Source of the DNA: Succinivibrionaceae bacterium
Lineage (GTDB): Bacteria; Pseudomonadota; Gammaproteobacteria; Enterobacterales; Succinivibrionaceae
Direction: 5' to 3'
DNA length: 64,000 bases
Assembly: GCA_019420905.1 (NCBI GenBank)
Contig: JAHZGH010000011.1
Location: 1-64,000, forward strand
The notes under the pieces are model-generated. The model saw nothing but the letters and a program-made list of their open reading frames with translations, was not told the DNA's origin and searched no databases. Below, one piece after another: positions 45,083 to 54,178 of the stretch. The translations under genes were made by a program, and so were the position numbers. How positions within the stretch are numbered: the stretch's first letter is position 1; each line of letters begins with the position of its first letter.

Positions 45083-45946
45083 ATGAATAAGAAAATCACT
45101 ATTTTAGCTTTATCAGCATCAGCAGCATTAGGGCTCCTTAATGGCTGTGCCAATATATTTGATAGCTCTGTAGGCCCTGAAGGGTATGATGTAATTGTTA
45201 CAGACGGCAAAGCATCAGTTGTAGAAACCCATAAAAATACAGCAAAAGCAGCTCCACAGCAAAAAAACGAAAATGCTGCCTTAGAGCAGTATTCTCCTTC
45301 GCCGTACAGCGGCAATCTAAAATCAGGTCAAGTAATGCCTTATATTCCTGACAGCCCTGTGGATAATTCCAAGGTCACTCCGTTTAGCGACCTCAACGGC
45401 AACTATGCTCAAAGCCTTGAAAACAACAAAGCCTTAGAAACTCAGAGCACTCCTGATGCCGTGAAAACTGAAGAAGTCCAGGCAAAGGAAGTTATAATCG
45501 AGGAAGCCTCCGAATTACCAATATATGCATCATCAAGCAATATTGCTTCAAAATGCAATCTAGATAATAACAAAGCCTCAAATGCAGCTCGCGGTATGGC
45601 GCTTAGCATTGCCAAAAAACTCAGCCAAACTACAGGCAAGATCTATGTTGCCTCTACCGTAATTGCAGATGAATACAGTGATTGTGCTCAAGATGTTTCT
45701 GGCGTTGTAGCCTCGGCTTTAGCTGGCAATGGCAATTTTGATGTTATCACTGCAAATTCGCAGATAGGCCAAAATCAAGGATCATCCTTGCTGATTCCTG
45801 CTTTAATACGTCAGTGTAAGGCTCAAAATATTCCCTACTTAAATATCTCCGTAATTCAGAAGGTAAATGGTAAGCCATCTGTCTCCGTCCGTGTAATCAG
45901 AGTTCATGACGGCATTACCTTATCGCAATTGTCAAATTCTTTATAA
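45083..45946 (+). CDS. LpoB-like outer-membrane lipoprotein (tentative)
   Basis: The 287-residue product has a lipoprotein signal with lipobox LLNGC. A long low-complexity, Asn/Ala/Glu-rich linker follows, and the C-terminal domain of about 120 residues shows IYVASTVIADEY, VVASALAGNGNFDVI and CKAQNIPYLNISVIQ. This layout resembles LpoB/FlgO-type proteins, and LpoB activates penicillin-binding protein 1B in E. coli, where hinT is also a near neighbour. The linker would let it cross the periplasm. Assignment rests on order and fold impression. The start ATG 45083 has AAGG upstream; an earlier in-frame ATG at 45068 is less good. Confidence 0.6.
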   Translation: MNKKITILALSASAALGLLNGCANIFDSSVGPEGYDVIVTDGKASVVETHKNTAKAAPQQKNENAALEQYSPSPYSGNLKSGQVMPYIPDSPVDNSKVTPFSDLNGNYAQSLENNKALETQSTPDAVKTEEVQAKEVIIEEASELPIYASSSNIASKCNLDNNKASNAARGMALSIAKKLSQTTGKIYVASTVIADEYSDCAQDVSGVVASALAGNGNFDVITANSQIGQNQGSSLLIPALIRQCKAQNIPYLNISVIQKVNGKPSVSVRVIRVHDGITLSQLSNSL

Positions 45947-45956
45947 GTAAAAAAAC

Positions 45957-47891
45957 GTGATTTCTTTTTCTGATTTAACCTTAATGCGCGGCACGAAGAT
46001 CTTAATTGATCATGCCTCTGCCGCAATTTATCCTGGCCAAAAGGTCGGCATTATCGGCCGCAACGGCTGCGGCAAGTCATCATTATTCGCTGCAATTCGC
46101 GGGGAAATTTCCGCAGAGACCGGCAATATTAATGTACCTCGCAATTTAAGCATATCATCTGTAGCTCAGCAGACCCCTGCTCTTGAAGAAGAGGCTATCG
46201 AATATGTTATTGATGGAGATAAGCATCTAAGAGAGCTACAGCTACAGAAAGAAAAGGCTATGGCTGCAGGTGACGGCAATAAAATCGGTCTTTTAGAAGA
46301 TCTCCTCGGACAGGCTGGAGCCTGGACCATAAAGCCCCGCGCCGAGGAACTTTTACATGGACTCGGCTTTGCTGATCATGAAATGCATAAAAGCGTTAAA
46401 GAGTTCTCTGGCGGATGGAGAATGCGCTTAAACCTAGCTCAGGCTTTAATCTGCAAATCAGATCTTCTGCTTTTAGATGAGCCGACTAATCATTTAGATT
46501 TAGATACCATTATCTTTCTTGAAAACTATCTTAAAGCCTACGAGGGAACTATCCTCTGCATTTCCCATGATCGTGATTTCCTTGACAGCTTTGTAAGCCA
46601 TATTCTGCACTTTGAAGCAGGCAAGCTTGTCATGTATACCGGAAATTATGGTGAATATGAAAGATTACGCTCAGAGAGAATAAAAAATGAAGTTGCCAGC
46701 CGCAAGCGTGAAGAAGCTGCCATAGCTCATATGCAGGCTTTCGTCGATCGCTTCCGCTATAAAGCTTCAAAAGCCAAACAAGCTCAGAGCATGATTAAAG
46801 CAATTGAAAGAGTCAAGCTTACAGCCATCACGCAGGAGGAATCTCCCTACCACATCAGATTTTTCGATCCAGACAGAACCGTGGATGTTTTATGCGATTT
46901 AAAGGAGCTTGATTGCGGTTATGCTCAGGAAACAGTTCTGCACGATATCAAGCTCTCTGTATTTGCAGGTGATCGCATCGGTCTTTTAGGTCGTAATGGT
47001 CAGGGTAAGTCAACCTTAATTAAAACCATCTGCGGCGTTATCCCGCCCATAAAAGGCTCCTTTGCTTTAGGAAAAGGCGTAAAGATTGGCTACTTTGCAC
47101 AGCATGAGCTTGAATCCCTAAGACCTCAGTTAAGCGCTTTAGATCATTTAAGACTAATAGATCCTGACGCTACCGAAAAAGATCTGCGGTCTTTTTTAGG
47201 CAGCTTTGCTTTCTCAGGAGATAAGGCTACTAATACCGTCATGTCAATGTCAGGCGGCGAACAGGCACGTTTGGCTCTGGCGATATTAGCTTATCAAAAA
47301 CCTAATTTGCTGCTTTTAGATGAACCTACTAACCATCTAGATCTGGATATGCGCGAAGCTTTATCAGTAGGACTTGCCTCTTACTCAGGAGCGTTGATCT
47401 TGGTATCTCACGATCGTTACTTACTAGAGGCTATTGCAAGTAAGCTGTGGCTTGTCGATAACGGTAAAGTTATTGAATTTGACGGCGATCTCAATGACTA
47501 TCAAGATTACCTTAATTTACAAAATAAAGAATATAAAGAAAAATTACGTGCGCAAAAACATGATTTAGCCTCTAATCAGGCAAAAGCACAAAATTATAAA
47601 AGCCGTGAGCAGAAAAAGGCAGACGCTGCCTTTAGAGCCTCGCTGCGCCCGCTTAAGCTTGAAGTAGAACGTTTAGAAAAGCAAATGGAACAATGCAAAA
47701 AGCGCTTAAACGAAATTGATGAAGCTCTTGCAGACAGTAATCTTTACAATAATGACAAAGATAAAGTTGAATCTTTACTTAAAGAACGTGCTAAATTCAG
47801 CAGCGACAACGATGAGCTTGAAATGCAATGGCTTGAAAAACAAGAGGAAATTGAGAACAAAACTCAAGAATATCAAAAAGGCCTCGAATGA
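45957..47891 (+). CDS. yheS: ABC-F ATPase, YheS-type
   Basis: This 644-residue soluble protein has two ABC ATPase domains without membrane segments. Domain 1 has GRNGCGKSS near 35, SGGWRMRL and DEPTNHLDLD. Domain 2 has GRNGQGKST near 346, SGGEQARL and a second DEPTNHLDLD. A long coiled-coil tail (about 530-640) ends it. The N-terminus MISFSDLTLMRG, length and tail match the YheS branch of ABC-F translation factors, which rescue stalled ribosomes. The start is GTG without a strong Shine-Dalgarno. It is 10 bases after the lipoprotein gene. Its stop codon lies inside a terminator hairpin. Confidence 0.9.
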   Translation: MISFSDLTLMRGTKILIDHASAAIYPGQKVGIIGRNGCGKSSLFAAIRGEISAETGNINVPRNLSISSVAQQTPALEEEAIEYVIDGDKHLRELQLQKEKAMAAGDGNKIGLLEDLLGQAGAWTIKPRAEELLHGLGFADHEMHKSVKEFSGGWRMRLNLAQALICKSDLLLLDEPTNHLDLDTIIFLENYLKAYEGTILCISHDRDFLDSFVSHILHFEAGKLVMYTGNYGEYERLRSERIKNEVASRKREEAAIAHMQAFVDRFRYKASKAKQAQSMIKAIERVKLTAITQEESPYHIRFFDPDRTVDVLCDLKELDCGYAQETVLHDIKLSVFAGDRIGLLGRNGQGKSTLIKTICGVIPPIKGSFALGKGVKIGYFAQHELESLRPQLSALDHLRLIDPDATEKDLRSFLGSFAFSGDKATNTVMSMSGGEQARLALAILAYQKPNLLLLDEPTNHLDLDMREALSVGLASYSGALILVSHDRYLLEAIASKLWLVDNGKVIEFDGDLNDYQDYLNLQNKEYKEKLRAQKHDLASNQAKAQNYKSREQKKADAAFRASLRPLKLEVERLEKQMEQCKKRLNEIDEALADSNLYNNDKDKVESLLKERAKFSSDNDELEMQWLEKQEEIENKTQEYQKGLE

Positions 47892-47896
47892 GGCCT
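47875..47896 (-). terminator. Terminator for rlmJ embedded in the end of yheS
   Basis: AGGCCTC (47879-47885) pairs with GAGGCCT (47890-47896) around GAAT. On the minus strand it is followed by TTTTT (47875-47879), so it suits rlmJ, which ends 6 bases before it. The yheS stop codon (47889-47891) lies inside the hairpin. Confidence 0.85.
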
Positions 47897-47902
47897 AAAT
47901 GA

Positions 47903-48745
47903 TTAAGGCTGAGGCACCAGGATTTTAAGCTTAGCCTCGCCTTTTTCATTACAAAGACATTTGTAAAGCTCGGATATAAGAGCTGAAAGGTCCTTATCTA
48001 AGCCGTATGGATAATTTAAGATAAGCATACCTGATCCGCACATACCGTAAACCTCATCCTGCTCATCTACCCTAAGCTCAGCCTGAATTAACGGCACATT
48101 TAAGCGCTTAATATCTGAAACTAAATTTTTAGAATGATCTTTAAGCTTGCCTAAAACCGGATACCAGACTGCATAAACGCCAGTGCTCCAGCGGCTCAAC
48201 CCTACCTTCAAGGCCTTAACCAAAGCATGATAATCATTTTTTTCCTCGTAGGCGGGATCAATAAAACACATGCCTCGTCTTGGCATTGGAGGCAGAATTG
48301 CTCCTAAAGCCTCTAAGCCATCGCGATTTTGAATATTGATCCGCTCATCCCTGCGGAAGTTGCGGCGTAAATTTTCAAATTCAGTCGGATGCAGATCGAT
48401 TAAAGTAAGCTTATCAGAATCCCGCATCAAGGAAGCGCTGAAATAAGGAGATCCTGGATAGGCCTGCTCATCCACAGCTCTTAACTGCTCTAAAACCTCA
48501 AAAAATTCGGGAACAATCTTTTTTAAGCCTTTATTATTGATAACCCTCTGAATACCGCTTCTAAATTCCTGATTTTTTAAAGCCATGGCTGACTTTAAAT
48601 TATAAATGCCGCTGCCTGAGTGAGTATCAATGATGGAATAAGGTTTTTCCTTACGATTTAATGCCCTCAGTAAAAGACATAAAATCATATGCTTTAATAT
48701 ATCTGCATGATTGGCGGCATGAAAGCCGTGACGATAACTTAACAT
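47903..48745 (-). CDS. rlmJ: 23S rRNA adenine-N6 methyltransferase RlmJ
   Basis: This 280-residue protein is RlmJ (YhiR family), which methylates A2030 of 23S rRNA. The start MLSYRHGFHAANHADILKH is nearly invariant in the family and GSGIYNL near 45 marks the SAM site. The catalytic DPPY motif reads DPAY (about residues 163-166): the aspartate is kept, but the second proline is Ala. The protein is otherwise full length. It is convergent with yheS and its terminator overlaps the yheS stop. Confidence 0.92.
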   Translation of the reverse strand: MLSYRHGFHAANHADILKHMILCLLLRALNRKEKPYSIIDTHSGSGIYNLKSAMALKNQEFRSGIQRVINNKGLKKIVPEFFEVLEQLRAVDEQAYPGSPYFSASLMRDSDKLTLIDLHPTEFENLRRNFRRDERINIQNRDGLEALGAILPPMPRRGMCFIDPAYEEKNDYHALVKALKVGLSRWSTGVYAVWYPVLGKLKDHSKNLVSDIKRLNVPLIQAELRVDEQDEVYGMCGSGMLILNYPYGLDKDLSALISELYKCLCNEKGEAKLKILVPQP

Positions 48746-48898
48746 GAAATTCCACTGCTATTTTGATTGAAAAATTTTTCACATAATATCATAAAAAATC
48801 CTGATTATTTTTGTCATTATTTTTTACAAAAATCATCGCCGAAAGCCTATGTAAAAGCAATTAGCCGCGTCAGCAGCTCAATCTGAAAATTTTAAGAT

Positions 48899-48930
48899 CT
48901 TGACAGCATATTGATTTGGCAGGAAAATAA
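48899..48930 (+). promoter_or_regulatory. Candidate promoter of the zur-znu operon
   Basis: TTGACA at 48900-48905 is a perfect -35 box, and an A/T-rich stretch GAAAATAA about 17-18 bases later would be the -10. It is 40 bases before the zur start. I could not identify a Zur box. Confidence 0.45.
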
Positions 48931-48969
48931 TTCAGCATTTGAGAAGCTTTGCAAATTCAAGAGGATCAT

Positions 48970-49392
48970 ATGTCCTTAGGGTATCAGACAAAACAGCACA
49001 ATCAGCTATTATCATTGCTTAAAGAACATAAGAATAAAGAACTTGGAGCAAATGAGATTTTATCAAAACTTAAGGAATTAGGCGTATCCATAAGTCTTGC
49101 AACAGTCTACAGACAGCTAGAGGCCTTAATCTCCGAAGGAATTGTCGTGAAAAATCCTGGTAAAGGCGGTCCGCGCTGTTCTTTATTTGTATATAAAGGC
49201 AATGATAGCAGTGCAAATGAACCCTTTTACTTAAAGTGCGAAATATGCGGAAAATTTACCCCTCTGCATTGTTCTGAATTAAATCATCTCAAAGAGCACG
49301 TATTAACTCGCCACAACTTTTGCTTAACCTCCAAGCGCACCATCTTATTCGGCATTTGCAGCAGTTGTGGTCACAAGAAAGAGAATTTATAA
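48970..49392 (+). CDS. zur: Zur-type Fur-family zinc uptake regulator
   Basis: The 140-residue protein is a Fur-family repressor with an N-terminal winged helix (GANEILSKLKELGVSISLATVYRQLEAL, from about 26) and a dimerisation domain. Two CxxC pairs, Cys90/Cys93 and Cys130/Cys133, would hold the structural zinc. Location directly ahead of znuA, 1 base apart, makes Zur the obvious identity. The start is ATG 48970 after GAGGA; an upstream in-frame ATG 48949 is less good. It probably represses its own operon when zinc is ample. Confidence 0.9.
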   Translation: MSLGYQTKQHNQLLSLLKEHKNKELGANEILSKLKELGVSISLATVYRQLEALISEGIVVKNPGKGGPRCSLFVYKGNDSSANEPFYLKCEICGKFTPLHCSELNHLKEHVLTRHNFCLTSKRTILFGICSSCGHKKENL

Positions 49393-49393
49393 A

Positions 49394-50308
49394 ATGAAGC
49401 TTATTTTTAAACTCCTTCCTTTTCTGTTTATTCTAGGACTTATGCCAAAAGCTTTTGCCTTAAATATTGTAGCTGCTAATTACCCGGCTTTTGACTTAAT
49501 ATTTCATGTAGCAAAAGATAAGGCTGACATTAGCGTTTTATTGAAGCCTGGCGCAGATGCCCACAGCTTTGAGCCTACCCCAAAAGACATAGCTTCAATT
49601 GAGAAAAGCGATCTGTTTTTCTATGTAGGCGGTGAAAATGATGCGTGGATAAGACGTTTATTAAAATCCATGAACAATAATATAAACACTCTTTCCATGC
49701 TTGAACATATCAATCCCTTAAGAGAAAGCCTCGCCTTCGAGCACACATTAGAAGATCATCACCATCATGATCATGATGAGGCCTTTGATGAGCATGTTTG
49801 GACTGCACCTAAAAACAATATCAAGCTTTTAGCCGTAATAGCGCAGAAACTTTCAATGCTCGACCCGGACAACAGTGAGTTCTATCATAAAAATGCACAG
49901 GAATACGCTGAAAGATTTGCTAAGCTTGATAGAAAATTTCAAGAGCTTATAAGCTCCTCACAGCGAAAAACTATTATTGTTGCAGACAGATTCCCCTTCT
50001 TATATTTTGCCAGCGATTATGGCCTTGATTATTATGCAGCCTTCTCAGGCTGTGCCGAGGATACAGAAGCCTCGGCTAAGACCATCAGCTTTTTAATCGA
50101 AAAAATCAGGGAGTTAAAGATTAATTACGTTATAAAACAGGAATTTTCTACCTTAAAGCTGGCGGATACCATTGCCTCTGAAACCGGCAGCGGGATCTTA
50201 ACTCTAAATGCCTGTCACAATATTTCTAAAGAACAGTATCAAAATAAGGTAGAAATGATTGAACTTTTAGAAAAAAATTTAATCACTTTAAAAAAGGCTC
50301 TTAATTGA
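49394..50308 (+). CDS. znuA: Zinc-binding periplasmic protein ZnuA
   Basis: This 304-residue solute-binding protein has a signal peptide ending near residue 22. The zinc ligands are visible: GADAHSFEPTP (His57), the His-rich loop DHHHHDHDE (about 121-129) and FDEHVW (His134). It brings zinc to the ZnuBC transporter. The ATG is 1 base after the zur stop, without a strong separate Shine-Dalgarno, suggesting coupling to zur translation. The His-rich loop is shorter than in E. coli. Confidence 0.9.
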   Translation: MKLIFKLLPFLFILGLMPKAFALNIVAANYPAFDLIFHVAKDKADISVLLKPGADAHSFEPTPKDIASIEKSDLFFYVGGENDAWIRRLLKSMNNNINTLSMLEHINPLRESLAFEHTLEDHHHHDHDEAFDEHVWTAPKNNIKLLAVIAQKLSMLDPDNSEFYHKNAQEYAERFAKLDRKFQELISSSQRKTIIVADRFPFLYFASDYGLDYYAAFSGCAEDTEASAKTISFLIEKIRELKINYVIKQEFSTLKLADTIASETGSGILTLNACHNISKEQYQNKVEMIELLEKNLITLKKALN

Positions 50309-50318
50309 TAGGTCTGAA

Positions 50319-51011
50319 ATGATATTTATAAAAGCAACAGATCTTAAGGCTGGCTACGATCACAATGCAATCCTAAGCAACCTTAACTTTGAAATCGCTA
50401 AGGGAGATTTTTTGGGCATTGTAGGACCTAATGGAGCAGGAAAATCTACATTAGTTAAAACTTTGACAAGGCAAATTAAGCCTCTGTCAGGAAAGATTAC
50501 ATATGCAAAAGAACATTTAAAATGCGGTTATCTGGCTCAGCATAATCTCATAAGCTCGGATTTTCCGGCATCTGTCTATGAGGTTATAAGCTCAGGATGC
50601 TTAAACTCTATGGGATGGCTGCCTTTTTATAAAGCTAAGGATAAAAAAAAGATTAACTCTATCATGGAATTTTTAGATCTTTCAAAGCTCAGGCATGAAT
50701 GCTACCGTAATCTATCCGGAGGACAGCAGCGTCTTGTTCTTCTAGGCCGAGCTCTCTGTGCAGGACAAGATCTTCTTATTCTAGATGAGCCTAATGCAGG
50801 TCTTGACGTTAACGCCTCACAAAAGCTTTATGAAACAATAAATAAAATCAATCGAAACTTACGGCTGACTATAATCATGATAAGTCATGACTTCAGTGTA
50901 CTGCATAACTGTCAGCATATTCTGCATTTAGACCGCTGTCAGAAATTCTTCGGTACCTTTAACGACTACCAGAAAGAAGCTGTATGCCTAAGCTTTTGGA
51001 GACGCAAATGA
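50319..51011 (+). CDS. znuC: Zinc ABC transporter ATP-binding protein ZnuC
   Basis: This 230-residue ATPase has Walker A GPNGAGKST (about 36-44), the signature LSGGQQRLVLLGRAL near residue 133, Walker B LLILDEPNAGLD and the switch IISHDFS. Order in the operon is zur-znuA-znuC-znuB. Its TGA stop overlaps the znuB ATG (ATGA), indicating coupling. The C-terminal part lacks the long tail seen in some ZnuC proteins. Confidence 0.91.
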   Translation: MIFIKATDLKAGYDHNAILSNLNFEIAKGDFLGIVGPNGAGKSTLVKTLTRQIKPLSGKITYAKEHLKCGYLAQHNLISSDFPASVYEVISSGCLNSMGWLPFYKAKDKKKINSIMEFLDLSKLRHECYRNLSGGQQRLVLLGRALCAGQDLLILDEPNAGLDVNASQKLYETINKINRNLRLTIIMISHDFSVLHNCQHILHLDRCQKFFGTFNDYQKEAVCLSFWRRK

Positions 51012-51817
51012 CAGATCTGCTTGAGATGTTCTCCTATTCATTTATGCAAAGAGCCGCTATTGCTGGCATTTTGATTGCCGTAAGTGCTGCAATCTTAGGC
51101 ATTCCCTTAGTATTGAGGCGCTATGCCATGATTGGTGATGGACTCTCTCATGTAGGTTTTGCTTCCTTAGCAGTAGCCGCTGCCACAAATAGCGCTCCTA
51201 TTTTAGTATCGATGCCGATCGTAATTTTAAGTGCTTTTATTATCTTAAATTTAAATCAAAAAAAAATTCATTCTGATGCGGCTATCGCTCTAATTTCAAC
51301 AACAGCTCTCGCAATCGGCGTAATGATATTATCACTGACAAATGGGATGAATACCGATGTCAACAGCTTTTTATTCGGCAGTATTTTAGGTATAGATCAA
51401 AAAGACTGTCTTTTAACTGTCATTCTCTGCATTGTAATTATTGCTCTGTATATTATTCTTTATCCTAAAATATTTGCCATTACCTTTGATGAAAATTTTG
51501 CTAAGGTTTCAGGCGTTAATGTAAAAACCTTGAATCTAGCCCTAGCCCTAATGATGGCTATTATCATAGTCTTAGGCATGCGCATGATGGGAGCTTTATT
51601 AATTTCAAACTTAATCGTTCTGCCGGCACTAACCTCTATGAGGGTGTTTACCTCTTTTCTTAAAGCTGTAATCTATGCAGCCTTTATAGCAGTTATCTGC
51701 TTCATTTCAGGTCTTATTACCTCATATATCTTAGACACGCCTACAGGAGCTAGTATCGTTCTTTTTAATGTTTTATGTTTAATTTTGCATATAGCTTTAA
51801 GAAAAATGAGCCGTTAA
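51008..51817 (+). CDS. znuB: Zinc ABC transporter permease ZnuB
   Basis: This 269-residue inner-membrane permease of the ABC-3 family has about eight membrane helices. PLVLRRYAMIGDGLSHVGFA is near residue 36 and LLISNLIVLPALTSMR near 198, both family hallmarks. Its ATG overlaps the znuC stop and GGAG precedes it; an earlier in-frame ATG at 50984 is rejected. It ends the zinc-uptake operon. Confidence 0.91.
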   Translation: MTDLLEMFSYSFMQRAAIAGILIAVSAAILGIPLVLRRYAMIGDGLSHVGFASLAVAAATNSAPILVSMPIVILSAFIILNLNQKKIHSDAAIALISTTALAIGVMILSLTNGMNTDVNSFLFGSILGIDQKDCLLTVILCIVIIALYIILYPKIFAITFDENFAKVSGVNVKTLNLALALMMAIIIVLGMRMMGALLISNLIVLPALTSMRVFTSFLKAVIYAAFIAVICFISGLITSYILDTPTGASIVLFNVLCLILHIALRKMSR

Positions 51818-51964
51818 AAATATTCTTACATGGCTCATTAATTAATAATAAGACTGTTTAGGTCCTCAAATTTTTTACACAAGCTATCTTGTCAGCGCAT
51901 TATCCTTATAGCCGTGCAGATGCAGCTTTGCAGGCTTGAAATGCAAATATTTTTGCTTTTGCAC

Positions 51965-51998
51965 GAAAAAAGCCAAAGCCCTCATAGGAGCTTTAGCC
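51965..51998 (-). terminator. Terminator after sucD
   Basis: On the minus strand GGCTAAAGCTC (51998-51988) pairs with GGGCTTTGGCT (51981-51971), with a few G-T wobbles, and a T-run follows (A-run at 51965-51970). It lies about 25 bases after the sucD stop. Confidence 0.82.
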
Positions 51999-52022
51999 TA
52001 AGATAAATTACATATTAAAAAA

Positions 52023-52898
52023 TTAATTCCAGCCTGTAGCTTCACGCAAGCCGTCTGCAATATCAGCTGCAGTAGCTACTACTGTAACGCCGGCATCTCT
52101 TAGAGCCTGCTGCTTTGATAAAGCAGTTGCATTAATACCAGAAATAATGGCACCGGCATGCCCCATACGTTGTCCTTTAGGAGCTGAAGCTCCGGCAATA
52201 TAAGAGACAACCGGCTTGGTCATATGCTCTTTAATATATTTAGCTGCTTCCTGCTCAGCACTGCCGCCGATTTCTCCAACCAGCACTACAGCCTCAGTCT
52301 GAGGGTCGTCTTCAAAAAGCTTTAATATATCCACAAAATTTGACCCCTGAATAGGATCTCCTCCAATGCCGACGCAGGTGGACTGCCCAAAGCCAGCATC
52401 CGTAGTTTCCTTTACAGCTTCATAAGTCAAAGTGCCAGAACGAGAAACTATACCTACCTTTCCTCGAGAAAAAATGCTTGAAGGCATAATGCCTATCTTG
52501 CACTCACCAGGTGTCAGCAAGCCAGGACAATTTGGGCCTATTAATCTTGAATTGCTTTGACGCAGCTTGGCCTTAACCTTAAGCATATCCAATACTGGTA
52601 TTCCCTCAGTAATACATACGATTAATTCGATATCAGCGTTAATAGCTTCCAAAATTGAATCAGCTGCAAAAGGCGGCGGCACCATGATCATCGATACCGT
52701 AGCACCGGTAGCATCAACCGCTTCTCTTACAGTATTGAAAATCGGCAGTCCTAAATGACTTTGTCCGCCCTTACCTGGAGTGACGCCGCCCACAAGCTTT
52801 GTACCATACTCTAGCATCTGTTCAGAATGCTGCGTGCCCTGAGATCCTGTAATGCCCTGACAAATCACCTTAGTATTTTTGTCAATTAAAATACTCAT
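52023..52898 (-). CDS. sucD: Succinyl-CoA synthetase alpha subunit
   Basis: This 291-residue alpha subunit couples succinyl-CoA and succinate with nucleotide triphosphate synthesis. VICQGITGSQGTQHSEQ is near 11-27, and the phosphorylated His is in GHAGAIISG (His247, matching E. coli His246). GIGGDPIQGSNFVD is near 177. It follows sucC after 3 bases with AGGGAA upstream. Unlike E. coli, no 2-oxoglutarate dehydrogenase genes precede sucCD here, so the pair stands alone. Confidence 0.95.
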   Translation of the reverse strand: MSILIDKNTKVICQGITGSQGTQHSEQMLEYGTKLVGGVTPGKGGQSHLGLPIFNTVREAVDATGATVSMIMVPPPFAADSILEAINADIELIVCITEGIPVLDMLKVKAKLRQSNSRLIGPNCPGLLTPGECKIGIMPSSIFSRGKVGIVSRSGTLTYEAVKETTDAGFGQSTCVGIGGDPIQGSNFVDILKLFEDDPQTEAVVLVGEIGGSAEQEAAKYIKEHMTKPVVSYIAGASAPKGQRMGHAGAIISGINATALSKQQALRDAGVTVVATAADIADGLREATGWN

Positions 52899-52901
52899 AA
52901 T

Positions 52902-54071
52902 CTATTCCCTTTCTTTAGCGGCTTTCACAGCAAGACTTGCAGATTGTCTAAGATCTCTTGCCGATACAATATTCAACCCGCACTCATTTAAAATCTTTTC
53001 GCCTAATTGAGCATGGTTACCTTCTAAACGCACAACAACAGGAACATTGCGCTTAATTTCTTCAACTGCGCCTTTAATGCCCTCTGCAATCATGTCACAG
53101 CGAACTATGCCGCCGAAGATATTTACCATAATGCACTTGACGTTAGGATCCTCTAAAATGATTTTGAAAGCTTCCATAACGCGCTCTTTAGTAGCAGTGC
53201 CGCCTACATCAAGAAAGTTTGCCGGATTTCCGCCTAAATTTTTAATAATATCCATAGTCCCCATAGCTAAACCTGCGCCGTTTACAAGACAGCCTATATT
53301 GCCATCAAGGGGTACATAGGAAAAACCTGAAGCAACAGCTCTTGCAATCCTAGGATCTTCCTGAGAAGGATCATCTAACTCAGTCAATTCAGGATGTCTA
53401 AACAATGCATACTGATCAACATTAATCTTTGCATCTAAACATAAGAGATCACCTGAACGGGTTACAGCGAGCGGATTTATCTCCACTAAAGATAAATCCT
53501 TTTCCATAAACATCTTCGTGATACCCATAAAGATCTTGGCAAACTGATTGACCTGTCGTCCCTGCAGGCCTAATTTGTAAGCAAGCTCGCGTCCCTGATA
53601 AGGCTGAGCCCCTACCAATTCATCAATTGCTACCTTGAAAATACGCTCAGGCTCTACCATAGCTATCTCTTCAATTGACATTCCGCCCTGCTCTGATGCA
53701 ATCACTGTCAAATGTGCCGTACTCCTGTCGATAGTAGCGCTTAAATACAGCTCACGTACTGTTTCTGCAGCATTTTCAATCAAAATACGGTTTACAGGCT
53801 TGCCATGCGGTCCGCTTTGATGGGTTACTAATCTTTTGCCTAGCCACTTAGCAGCAAAAGCTTCAGCCTGCGCTGGGGTATCAACTTTTATAACGCCACC
53901 TGCTTTACCTCTGGCACCAGAGTGAACCTGACATTTAACAATAAAAGGTCCTGGGCTTAATTCATATGCAGCCTTGCCAATGCCTGTGGCCTTAGAACTC
54001 ACTTTAAAGTTTGCAACCGGCAATCCATATTGGCGAAATAATTCTTTTGATTGATATTCGTGCAAATTCAT
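52902..54071 (-). CDS. sucC: Succinyl-CoA synthetase beta subunit
   Basis: The 389-residue ATP-grasp subunit binds nucleotide and CoA. The start MNLHEYQSKELFRQYGLPV is invariant. FIVKCQVHSGARGKAGGV near 43, NPLAVTRSGDLLCLDAKI near 200, and NGAGLAMGTMDI, NFLDVGG, NIFGGIVRCD are all there. Length matches E. coli SucC. The ATG has AGGAA upstream. It forms an operon with sucD and stands outside any 2-oxoglutarate dehydrogenase cluster, which suits a reductive or incomplete TCA pathway. Confidence 0.96.
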   Translation of the reverse strand: MNLHEYQSKELFRQYGLPVANFKVSSKATGIGKAAYELSPGPFIVKCQVHSGARGKAGGVIKVDTPAQAEAFAAKWLGKRLVTHQSGPHGKPVNRILIENAAETVRELYLSATIDRSTAHLTVIASEQGGMSIEEIAMVEPERIFKVAIDELVGAQPYQGRELAYKLGLQGRQVNQFAKIFMGITKMFMEKDLSLVEINPLAVTRSGDLLCLDAKINVDQYALFRHPELTELDDPSQEDPRIARAVASGFSYVPLDGNIGCLVNGAGLAMGTMDIIKNLGGNPANFLDVGGTATKERVMEAFKIILEDPNVKCIMVNIFGGIVRCDMIAEGIKGAVEEIKRNVPVVVRLEGNHAQLGEKILNECGLNIVSARDLRQSASLAVKAAKERE

Positions 54072-54112
54072 TTTTATTATTTCCTGTTTGAAATACAGGT
54101 TAATTTAAATAC

Positions 54113-54144
54113 AAAAAGGTCACCCCGTAAAGAGAGTGACCTTT
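54113..54144 (-). terminator. Terminator after ppiD
   Basis: AAAGGTCAC (54115-54123) and GTGACCTTT (54136-54144) are perfect reverse complements; on the minus strand a T-run follows (A-run 54113-54117). It lies between ppiD and sucC. Confidence 0.88.
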
Positions 54145-54178
54145 ATTGAGACATGCACGATTTATGAGGTTATTTCAG

